Shown here in pieces: positions 5,727 to 12,775 of a DNA stretch of 12,775 bases. The position numbers and the translations under genes are program-made. Below the pieces are notes generated by a model, which worked only from the letters and a program-made list of their open reading frames with translations, had not been told where the DNA came from and searched no databases. Origin of the DNA: Hydrogenothermaceae bacterium (GTDB lineage Bacteria > Aquificota > Aquificae > Hydrogenothermales > Hydrogenothermaceae); contig JALSSE010000198.1 in the NCBI GenBank assembly GCA_026984415.1, forward strand, positions 1 through 12,775, in the 5' to 3' direction. The first letter of the stretch is position 1. Each line of letters begins with the position of its first letter.

Positions 5727-8633
5727 ATGTATAAATATATTTCCATCTTTCTCTTTCTTCTCTTTCCATTAATTTCAACAGCGACACCAGTTTACAAATT
5801 ACGAATAAACATAGATACTGCAAATTCACAGTTTAAAGGAAATGTTGAGTTCATCCCAGATAAAAATAAAAAATATGTTTTTTATATTGAAAATTTAGAT
5901 TTACAATCTGTTTCACCAAAACCTGAAAATTTAAATAAAAAATACCTTACAGTAAAAGGGAAAAAGGGAGAACCAATAAAAATAATCTATTACTATAATA
6001 CAAAACACAATAAACATAACTACATTGACAGGGATTTTGTTTATCTTACTGAACCGTGGTATCCGTATTTAGATGAATTATCTGTTTACGACCTGTTTGT
6101 AATTTTACCAGAAGGTTTTGAAGCAGTATCAGAAGCAAACAAAATAATAAAATTAAAGGATAAAAATACAGTCTCTTTTAAGTTTGAATTTCCCTATCCA
6201 GTGGAGCACATAAATTTAATAGCATCAAAAAACTGGGAAGTTGTGGAAGATAATTACGAAAATATAAAAATATACGGCTATTTTTTCAAAAGTGATATTA
6301 AACTTGCAAAAACTTACATAGAATACACAAAAAACTATCTTCAGATGTATGAAAAAATTTTAACAAGATACCCTTATAAAAGATTTTCCATTGTAGAAAA
6401 CTATTTTCAAACAGGATATTCAATGCCTACATTCACACTCCTTGGAAGTTATGTTGTTAAACTTCCTTTTATAGTAAAAACATCTTTAGGACATGAAATT
6501 GTTCACCAGTGGTTTGGGAACAGCGTATACATTGATTATGACAGGGGAAACTGGGCAGAGGGGTTAACAACGTATTTTGCAGACCACTACTACCAGAAAC
6601 TAAAAAATACAGACTGGGAATACAGGAAAAATTCTATTTTAGATTACCTTTCTTATGTAAAACCGCAAAAAGAATACCCTGTTAAAGATTTTATCCAAAA
6701 AACAGACAAAGCCTCCCAAGCAATCGGATATGGAAAAGTTATGATGATTTTTCACATGCTAAAAAATTTAGTTGGAGAAGATGTATTTTATAAATCTATT
6801 AAAGATTTCATAAGGACATACTCTTTTAAAAAAGCTTCATGGGAAGACATTCAAAAAGTTTTTGAAAAAAACTACGGAGACTTAGACTGGTTCTTTAATC
6901 AGTGGATTAACAGAAAAGGGAAATTAGATTTAGTTGTAAAAAACACAAAATTAGAAGTTGAAAAAGGAAAATTCAAAATCTCCTTTGACATAGAACAAAA
7001 TAAAAAACCTTTTAAAGTCAGTATTCCCCTTGAAATTTTTACAGTTTTTGGTACCAAATCAAAAAATATAGAACTTTCAAAAACTAAACAGCATTTTGAT
7101 ATATATTTAGAAGATGAACCTCTTAAAATTGTTTTTGACAAAAATTACGATATTTTTAGAAACTTAAGGGGAGACGAAGTTCCACCTATTATTTCACAGG
7201 TTTTAGGTGCAGAAAAATTAATTCTGATTATTTCAAAAGAAAATAGGGAAAAGTATAATTACATTTTAGAAGATTTAAAAAGGAAAAAAATAAAAATTGA
7301 AAATCCCGAAGATTTTAAATATTCACAACTTAAAGATAATACTGTAGTGATTTTTGATAAAAATAATCCTGTTATAAAAAGATTATTTGGAGAATTAAAA
7401 GGGTTTAACGACTTTGATTTTATCTGTAAAAAGAACCCATTAAACGATTTTAAACCAGTTGCAGTCATAAATGGAAAAGAAAAAAAAGAAATAAAAAATT
7501 ACTACCTTAGAACACTCCACTATGGGCATTATTCGTACGTTAGTTTTAAAAACGGAAAAATTGCTAAAAAAGGCTTATATCTCTCAAAAAGAGGTATTGT
7601 GTTTAAATTAAGGGACAAGACAACTGCTGTTTATGTTCCAAAAATAGAAGATATAAATTCTGTAATTTCAAAGGTAGAAGACAGCAAAATAGTTTATGTT
7701 GGAGAAACCCACGACCAGTTAGCCCACCACATTAATCAGCTAAATATACTAAAAGGTATTTACAAAAAATATAAAAAAGTTGCCGTTGGAATGGAGATGT
7801 TCCAGAGACCTTATCAAAAATATTTAGATATGTACATAAATGGAAAAATAGATGAAAAAACATTTCTGAAAAAAACCCATTACTTTGAAACGTGGGGATT
7901 TGATTACAACCTTTACAAACCTATTTTAGATTTTGCGAGGAAAAATAAAATCCGTGTTATAGCTTTAAATATTGATAATAAAATAAACAGAAAAGTTTTT
8001 AGAGGTGGAATAGACTCTTTGACACCTGAAGAAAAGGAAAAATTACCAGAAGAAATTGATTTCACAAACTACACCTATAAAGAGTATCTAAAATCCATAT
8101 TTAACAACCACAACCGTTCAAATAAAATGAATTTTGAATACTTTTATCAGGCACAGCTTATATGGGACGAAACAATGGCAGAAACAATTGATAAATTCAT
8201 AAAGAAAAATCCAGATTACAAGATGGTTGTGTTTGCTGGAAACGGACATGTTAGATACGGCTATGGAATACCAGATAGGGTTTATAGAAGAAATAAAATT
8301 AACTACAAAATAGTTTTAAATGATGAGGAAGAAAAGAAAAATATTGGAGATTTTATACTCTATCCACAGGAGTTAAAAGGGGAAAAATCAATAAAATTAG
8401 GTGTTTTACTAAAAGAAAAAGATGGAAAAGTTATAGTTGAAGATGTAATAAAAAACAGTCTTGCTGAAAAAACAGGAATTAAAAAAGGAGATGTTATCCT
8501 TAAATTTAACGATTTTGATATAAAATCTGTTGAGGATTTAAAAATTGCCCTTTTTTATCAAGAAAAAGGAAAAGAAGGGAAAGTTAAGGTGAAAAGAGGG
8601 AAAAAATCCCTCTACTTGAAACTTAAATTTTAA
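5727..8633 (+). CDS. Secreted M1-like metallopeptidase fused to ChaN/TIKI and PDZ domains
   Basis: This protein of about 968 residues combines three modules. A signal peptide (about 1-20, hydrophobic ISIFLFLLFPLIS, likely cut near STA) sends it across the membrane. An M1-like region follows: a beta-rich N-domain, then a gluzincin core with HEIVH (256-260), glutamate 278 in NWAEGL and Tyr335 in GYGK, which fit zinc ligands and the transition-state tyrosine. The usual GAMEN exopeptidase motif is replaced by GYSMPTFTLLG (about 230-240). After a beta-rich linker, a ChaN-type (haem-binding uptake, TIKI superfamily) domain runs about 655-870 with GETHDQ (659-664), HH and GNGH (His841). The end (about 890-968) looks like a PDZ domain (GIKKGDVILKFND). 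The ATG at 5727 was chosen over 5688 because GGGAGA sits 6 nt upstream and the signal peptide then begins properly. The substrate is unknown; peptide or haem-related nutrient handling is inference. Confidence 0.88.
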   Translation: MYKYISIFLFLLFPLISTATPVYKLRINIDTANSQFKGNVEFIPDKNKKYVFYIENLDLQSVSPKPENLNKKYLTVKGKKGEPIKIIYYYNTKHNKHNYIDRDFVYLTEPWYPYLDELSVYDLFVILPEGFEAVSEANKIIKLKDKNTVSFKFEFPYPVEHINLIASKNWEVVEDNYENIKIYGYFFKSDIKLAKTYIEYTKNYLQMYEKILTRYPYKRFSIVENYFQTGYSMPTFTLLGSYVVKLPFIVKTSLGHEIVHQWFGNSVYIDYDRGNWAEGLTTYFADHYYQKLKNTDWEYRKNSILDYLSYVKPQKEYPVKDFIQKTDKASQAIGYGKVMMIFHMLKNLVGEDVFYKSIKDFIRTYSFKKASWEDIQKVFEKNYGDLDWFFNQWINRKGKLDLVVKNTKLEVEKGKFKISFDIEQNKKPFKVSIPLEIFTVFGTKSKNIELSKTKQHFDIYLEDEPLKIVFDKNYDIFRNLRGDEVPPIISQVLGAEKLILIISKENREKYNYILEDLKRKKIKIENPEDFKYSQLKDNTVVIFDKNNPVIKRLFGELKGFNDFDFICKKNPLNDFKPVAVINGKEKKEIKNYYLRTLHYGHYSYVSFKNGKIAKKGLYLSKRGIVFKLRDKTTAVYVPKIEDINSVISKVEDSKIVYVGETHDQLAHHINQLNILKGIYKKYKKVAVGMEMFQRPYQKYLDMYINGKIDEKTFLKKTHYFETWGFDYNLYKPILDFARKNKIRVIALNIDNKINRKVFRGGIDSLTPEEKEKLPEEIDFTNYTYKEYLKSIFNNHNRSNKMNFEYFYQAQLIWDETMAETIDKFIKKNPDYKMVVFAGNGHVRYGYGIPDRVYRRNKINYKIVLNDEEEKKNIGDFILYPQELKGEKSIKLGVLLKEKDGKVIVEDVIKNSLAEKTGIKKGDVILKFNDFDIKSVEDLKIALFYQEKGKEGKVKVKRGKKSLYLKLKF
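8595..8613 (+). repeat. Hairpin AGAGGGA-N5-TCCCTCT at the 3' end of the peptidase gene
   Basis: A perfect 7-bp inverted repeat with an AAAAA loop lies inside the last codons of the peptidase-ChaN gene, about 18 nt before its stop. The sequence after it (acttgaaacttaaatttt) has no immediate T tract, so it is a poor intrinsic terminator. It could still stabilise the transcript end or pause polymerase. The same stem sequence, followed by AC, recurs after thiC at 12678-12700. Confidence 0.4.
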
Positions 8634-8980
8634 TATTTTGGAACGGTAGGGTCTATGTAATCAGACCATGCCAATATTCCACCTTCAACGTTTTTAACCT
8701 TTTCAAAGCCCTGTTCTTTCATCCAGAGAGTAGCCTGTAAACTTCTGCTTCCGCTTCTACAGATAACGTATATATCCTTATCCTTTGGAAGTTCTTTAAT
8801 AGCCTTTGGAAGCATCATCATTGGAACCAATTTAGCTTCCTTTTCTTTAACCCTTGAAAATTTGTATTCGTGGGGTTCTCTCACATCTAATAAAATAAAA
8901 TCTTCACCTTTGTCTATTTTTTCTTTTAATTCCTGAACTGATATATTTAAATCTTTATCAACTCCAAATCCAAAAAACAT
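8630..8980 (-). CDS. Single-domain rhodanese-like sulfurtransferase
   Basis: This 116-residue cytoplasmic protein is one rhodanese domain. 'FILLDVREPHEY' (about 28-39) is the usual N-terminal CH2A-type motif, and the active-site loop is CRSGSRS, with Cys74 able to carry a persulfide. The six-residue loop is the size typical of sulfurtransferases rather than of Cdc25-type phosphatases. 'LWMKEQGFEKVKNVEGGILAW' is the standard C-terminal end of the fold. It would move sulfane sulfur to acceptors such as cyanide, thiols or sulfur-carrier proteins; in a sulfur-metabolising thermophile an energy or detoxification role is plausible but not shown. AAGGAGG lies upstream of ATG at 8980. The gene converges on the peptidase gene, and their stop codons share TTAA at 8630-8633. 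No partner gene is adjacent. Confidence 0.93.
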   Translation of the reverse strand: MFFGFGVDKDLNISVQELKEKIDKGEDFILLDVREPHEYKFSRVKEKEAKLVPMMMLPKAIKELPKDKDIYVICRSGSRSLQATLWMKEQGFEKVKNVEGGILAWSDYIDPTVPKY

Positions 8981-9014
8981 ACTAAAACCTCCTTAATTTA
9001 AAACTTAATTTTGT

Positions 9015-9026
9015 TAGAATATTCTA
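9015..9026. promoter_or_regulatory. 12-bp palindrome TAGAATATTCTA in a divergent spacer
   Basis: A perfect 12-bp palindrome lies in the 121-nt spacer between the rhodanese gene and the divergent 147-aa gene. It touches the candidate -35 box of the plus-strand promoter and lies 34 nt upstream of the rhodanese start codon, so it could be an operator for either gene. The sequence is A/T-rich and may be chance. Confidence 0.25.
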
Positions 9027-9053
9027 TACAGTTTAATGTATTTTAACTATAAT
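9025..9053 (+). promoter_or_regulatory. Candidate sigma-70-type promoter for the 147-aa gene
   Basis: TATACA at 9025-9030 (4 of 6 consensus bases) and a perfect TATAAT at 9048-9053 are separated by exactly 17 nt. Transcription would start near 9060, about 40 nt before the TTG start codon, leaving room for the ribosome site AGGAG. The A/T-rich context lowers the significance. Confidence 0.4.
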
Positions 9054-9101
9054 TTTAATCATATTTGAATATATTTAATTTCTAATTTTAGGAGAAAGTT
9101 T

Positions 9102-9545
9102 TTGGTAAAAAAATATTTTTACGTCCTTTTTTTATTTATAATCCTGTTTTTCGGAACTTACTACCTTTATACTAAAATTTTTTATGACCCTGAATTTTTA
9201 ATAAACAGAGAAGACACAAAAGATGTTCAATTACAGGAAAGCCAGAAAAAACTCCCAATTGTTGATAAACAAAATCCATACTCTGTTGCCCAGATTAAAG
9301 AACTTCCATTAAATTCTATAGTTTTAACTACCGCAAAAATTGTTAAATTAAAAAAGGAAAAAGACATTTACACAGGAGTATTGAAAGACCCAACAGGAAA
9401 TATTCCATTTTTTATGGAAAAAGATGTTATAAAAAGAAATGAGGATTTAAAAGACATTTTTGAAGATACGGTTTTTTTAGATTTACAGATGAAATTTATT
9501 GTAAAAGTTCATAAAGATAAAGTTGAAATAGTACAGGTCTGGTGA
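9102..9545 (+). CDS. Membrane-anchored protein with a possible OB-fold, function unknown
   Basis: The 147-residue protein begins with a basic MVKK and one transmembrane segment (about 5-26), which should anchor it with the rest outside the cytoplasm. A polar linker (about 30-60) is followed by a beta-rich region (about 68-145). There the pattern 'TTAKIVKLKKEKDIYTGVLK-DPTGNIPFFM' resembles an OB-fold, in which strands flank a D-x-TG turn. No catalytic motif or cysteine is visible, and no family is recognised with confidence. The start is TTG at 9102, supported by AGGAG 7 nt upstream and by the immediate hydrophobic segment. It is divergent from the rhodanese and followed after 80 nt by the FAD oxidase gene, with which it may or may not be co-transcribed. 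Confidence 0.75.
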   Translation: MVKKYFYVLFLFIILFFGTYYLYTKIFYDPEFLINREDTKDVQLQESQKKLPIVDKQNPYSVAQIKELPLNSIVLTTAKIVKLKKEKDIYTGVLKDPTGNIPFFMEKDVIKRNEDLKDIFEDTVFLDLQMKFIVKVHKDKVEIVQVW

Positions 9546-9625
9546 ATTTATGATTTTAGTAATAATAGCCAAAAACATTAAATGATATATTTTATTTAAA
9601 TTCTCTAAATTTAAGAGGTAGTAAG

Positions 9626-11032
9626 ATGTTTAAACTCAAAGAAGTACAAAAAATTCCTGTTCCAGATAGAGTAAAAAGAGCCTTAAAAGAAATATTAGGA
9701 GAACACAACGTTTTAGATGACCAGATGGATAGATTACTTTATTCATACGACGCAACAAGGATACAGTCACCACCTGATGTTGTTGTAATTCCTGAAAACG
9801 AAGAACAGGTTAAAAAAATAGTAAAAGTATGTTATGAAGAAGATATTCCAGTAACCCCAAGGGGAGCTGGTTCAGGATACACAGGTGGGGCTTTACCTGT
9901 AAAGGGTGGAGTTCTTATATCATTTGAAAAAATGGACAGGATTTTAGAAATAGATGAAGATAACGCAGTAGCAAGAGTGGAACCGGGGGTTGTAACTTAT
10001 AAATTACAACAGGCAGTTGAAAAAAGAGGACTGTTCTACCCACCTGACCCTGCAAGTTATAAATTTTGCACCCTTGGGGGAAATGTAGCTGAAAATGCTG
10101 GAGGTCCAAGATGTGTTAAGTATGGAGTTACAAGGGATTTTGTAATGGAACTGAATACAGTAATCCATACAGGAGAGATAATCCATACAGGAAAAGCAAC
10201 ACTAAAAGATGTTGCAGGTTATGATTTAACAAGGCTTTTAATTGGAAGTGAAGGAACTTTAGGAATATTTACAGGAATTACATTAAAACTTATACCAAAA
10301 CCTAAAGCTAAAAAAACTGTTAAAGCAATTTATATGGATATAGAATCAGTAGGAAAAACAGTTAAAGATATATTTAAAGCTGGAATTTCACCTTCAGCCC
10401 TTGAGTTTATGGATAAACTTGCAATTAATGCTGTTGAAGATTTTGGTCATTTTGGACTACCAAGGGATGCTGAAGTTATTCTTTTAATTGAAGTTGACGG
10501 ACATCCAAAAGCAATAGAAGACGAAATTGTAGAAGTTGCAAGGATATGTGAAATGAATGGAGCAAAAGTGGAAATAGCAAAAACAGATGCAGAAGCAGAA
10601 AAGTTATGGGAAGCAAGAAGAGCCTTATCTCCAGCAGTTGCAAAATTAGCAAGGACAAAAATAAATGAAGACATAGTATTCCAGAGAAGTTATCTTCCAG
10701 AAGCTTTACCAAAATTAAGGGAAATAGGAAAAAAATACAACTTAAAAATGGTAAATTTCGGACACATTGGAGATGGGAATGTACACGCAAACTTTATGAT
10801 AAATGGTTTAGACCCAGATGAAGTTGCAAGGGCTGAAAAGGCAGTTGAAGAAGTCTTTGAACTTGCTCTCCATTACGGAGGTTCAATAACAGGAGAACAC
10901 GGAGTAGGAATAACAAAAGCCGAATTTATGAAAAAACAGTTTGGTAGTGCTGAAATGGATATGATGAGAAAAATAAAAAAAGTTTTTGACCCAAAAGACC
11001 TTATAAACCCCGGAAAAATGGATATAGATTAA
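9626..11032 (+). CDS. glcD: FAD-linked oxidase, GlcD-type (glycolate / D-lactate dehydrogenase)
   Basis: This 468-residue flavoprotein belongs to the VAO/PCMH superfamily and would oxidise a 2-hydroxy acid such as glycolate or D-lactate to the 2-oxo acid. The N-terminal FAD-binding domain shows 'VTPRGAGSGYTGGA' (about 76-89), 'AVARVEPGVV', 'YPPDPAS' and 'GGNVAENAGGPRCVKYG'. The C-terminal FAD-oxidase domain shows GHIGDGNVH (about 379-387) and GEHGVG (423-428), ending in 'FDPKDLINPGKM', as expected for an intact protein. There is no signal peptide. The ATG follows GAGGT at good spacing. In many bacteria GlcD works with GlcE and the Fe-S protein GlcF; neither is adjacent, so it may work with partners elsewhere. 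Family membership is certain; the substrate is not. Confidence 0.93.
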   Translation: MFKLKEVQKIPVPDRVKRALKEILGEHNVLDDQMDRLLYSYDATRIQSPPDVVVIPENEEQVKKIVKVCYEEDIPVTPRGAGSGYTGGALPVKGGVLISFEKMDRILEIDEDNAVARVEPGVVTYKLQQAVEKRGLFYPPDPASYKFCTLGGNVAENAGGPRCVKYGVTRDFVMELNTVIHTGEIIHTGKATLKDVAGYDLTRLLIGSEGTLGIFTGITLKLIPKPKAKKTVKAIYMDIESVGKTVKDIFKAGISPSALEFMDKLAINAVEDFGHFGLPRDAEVILLIEVDGHPKAIEDEIVEVARICEMNGAKVEIAKTDAEAEKLWEARRALSPAVAKLARTKINEDIVFQRSYLPEALPKLREIGKKYNLKMVNFGHIGDGNVHANFMINGLDPDEVARAEKAVEEVFELALHYGGSITGEHGVGITKAEFMKKQFGSAEMDMMRKIKKVFDPKDLINPGKMDID

Positions 11033-11040
11033 ACTTGGTA

Positions 11041-11069
11041 TTGCATTAGTTTTTTTAAAACTATATATT
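11041..11069 (+). promoter_or_regulatory. Candidate promoter of the thiC leader
   Basis: TTGCAT at 11041-11046 and TATATT at 11064-11069 are separated by 17 nt. Transcription would start near 11076, about 11 nt before the riboswitch aptamer, which is the expected place. The -35 match is only partial, and the run of T and A between the boxes gives other possible hexamers. Confidence 0.4.
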
Positions 11070-11086
11070 AGAGTTAACTGAATAAG

Positions 11087-11170
11087 AACCGCGGGGGTAG
11101 TCCTTTAAAAGGGCTTGAGATAACACCCTTTGAACCTGATGCAGTTAATACTGCCGTAGGGAAGCGGGTT
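11087..11170 (+). promoter_or_regulatory. TPP riboswitch aptamer (THI element)
   Basis: This RNA element binds thiamine pyrophosphate and controls thiamine genes. The conserved core can be read directly: CTTGAGA at 11114-11120, then ACACCCTTTGAACCTGAT (11123-11140), the GCAG-TTAATA-CTGC stem-loop (11141-11154), and CGTAGGGAAG (11155-11164). GGGG near 11094 pairs with CCC of ACACCC (P2), CCTTTAAAAGG forms the optional P3 arm, and ACCGC (11088-11092) pairs with GCGGGT (P1). It lies just upstream of thiC on the same strand, the classic place. Outer limits are approximate by a few bases. Confidence 0.96.
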
Positions 11171-11197
11171 TGCGAAAAACAGGCCATCTTCTCTATG
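11155..11197 (+). promoter_or_regulatory. Antiterminator pairing of the TPP riboswitch
   Basis: The aptamer 3' segment CGTAGGGAAG (11155-11164) can pair with CTTCTCTATG (11188-11197) over ten consecutive positions, two of them G-U. The first segment is part of the TPP-binding fold; the second is most of the 5' arm of the terminator hairpin. The two structures exclude each other, so without TPP the antiterminator would form and thiC would be read through. This is inferred from complementarity only. Confidence 0.65.
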
Positions 11198-11222
11198 TAA
11201 ACATAGGAAGGTGGCTTTTTTT
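11183..11222 (+). terminator. Intrinsic terminator of the TPP riboswitch
   Basis: GCCATCTTC (11183-11191) pairs with GAAGGTGGC (11207-11215), with one G-U pair; after a one-base bulge, CTATG (11193-11197) pairs with CATAG (11202-11206) around a TAAA loop. Seven T bases follow at 11216-11222. This is a strong rho-independent terminator placed between the aptamer and thiC, so high TPP should stop transcription before the gene. Confidence 0.92.
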
Positions 11223-11255
11223 ATACATTCAGAAAATCAACTACTTAGGAGGTAG

Positions 11256-12659
<1,404 letters not shown>

Positions 12660-12677
12660 TGTTATATTCTTTTTATA

Positions 12678-12700
12678 AGAGGGAGTTAAAAGCTCCCTCT
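12678..12700 (+). terminator. Hairpin after thiC, probable terminator
   Basis: AGAGGGAG (12678-12685) and CTCCCTCT (12693-12700) form a perfect 8-bp stem, extendable by a T-G pair, 18 nt after the thiC stop. The tail that follows (acatttattg) has only short T runs, so termination may be partial or factor-assisted. The stem sequence is shared with the hairpin at 8595-8613. Confidence 0.55.
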
Positions 12701-12720
12701 ACATTTATTGAGGACTTACT

Positions 12721-12775
12721 TTGACAAAGTTGAAGACAAAAGAAAAAAACATTGAAAAGTTCATTGTTGAGAACA
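12721..12775 (+). CDS. 5' end of an unidentified gene (TTG start)
   Basis: A frame beginning with TTG at 12721 stays open to the window edge (18 codons) and reads MTKLKTKEKNIEKFIVEN. GAGG at 12710-12713 lies 7 nt upstream, a good ribosome site, and TTG starts are used by other genes here. The charged helical start is compatible with many proteins, for example a small DNA-binding regulator, but no family can be named. TTGACA at the start codon also resembles a -35 box, so a promoter instead of a gene start cannot be excluded. Confidence 0.5.
   Translation, partial: MTKLKTKEKNIEKFIVEN

Noticed and set aside
10476..10790. Open frame of 104 codons on the minus strand within the FAD oxidase gene
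   Set aside because: It is antisense to a clearly conserved coding region, the translation is a Leu/Phe-rich artefact, and there is no ribosome site.
11048..11062. AGTTTT-TTT-AAAACT inverted repeat as a terminator for the FAD oxidase gene
   Set aside because: The stem is almost all A-T with no following T tract, and it overlaps the likely thiC promoter.
12721..12750. TTGACA as the -35 box of a promoter
   Set aside because: No acceptable -10 hexamer lies 16-18 nt downstream (the place is an A-run); a TTG gene start with GAGG upstream explains it better, though not with certainty.

Overview
The window is A/T-rich, with proteins rich in Lys, Glu and Ile, AGA/AGG arginine codons and several TTG starts. 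Together with a long-form RecG, this suggests a thermophilic bacterium, most likely Aquificota and possibly Hydrogenothermaceae (Sulfurihydrogenibium or Persephonella relatives). That placement rests on recalled family resemblance, not on a search. The region is gene-dense and looks like ordinary chromosome: no insertion sequence, phage gene, CRISPR array, tRNA or rRNA was seen.

Left part (1-5662): the tail of an unknown plus-strand gene runs straight into a minus-strand gene train. Reading leftward from 5662, the train is smpB (trans-translation), an unrecognised 81-aa helical protein, a GT4 glycosyltransferase, a membrane-anchored TPR protein, a 73-aa DUF1858-type protein and recG (branched-DNA helicase). 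Gaps are 14, 20 and 1 nt, then 67 nt, then a 23-nt overlap. They probably form one or two operons that mix housekeeping and envelope functions.

Middle (5663-9545): a 63-nt divergent spacer separates smpB from the most unusual gene of the window. This is a secreted protein of about 968 aa that joins an M1-like zinc peptidase, a ChaN/TIKI-type domain and a C-terminal PDZ-like domain. It converges on a single-domain rhodanese, and the two stop codons share a TTAA. Divergent from the rhodanese is a 147-aa membrane-anchored protein with a possible OB-fold.

Right part (9546-12775): a GlcD-type FAD-linked oxidase is followed by a TPP riboswitch with a clear intrinsic terminator and a visible antiterminator pairing. 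The riboswitch controls thiC, the radical-SAM pyrimidine synthase of thiamine biosynthesis. A hairpin follows thiC, and the start of another gene is probably visible at the right edge.

The genes do not form one pathway. The best candidates for new biology are the peptidase-ChaN-PDZ fusion and the small unassigned proteins. The riboswitch is a known class, but its switching mechanism can be read directly from the sequence.
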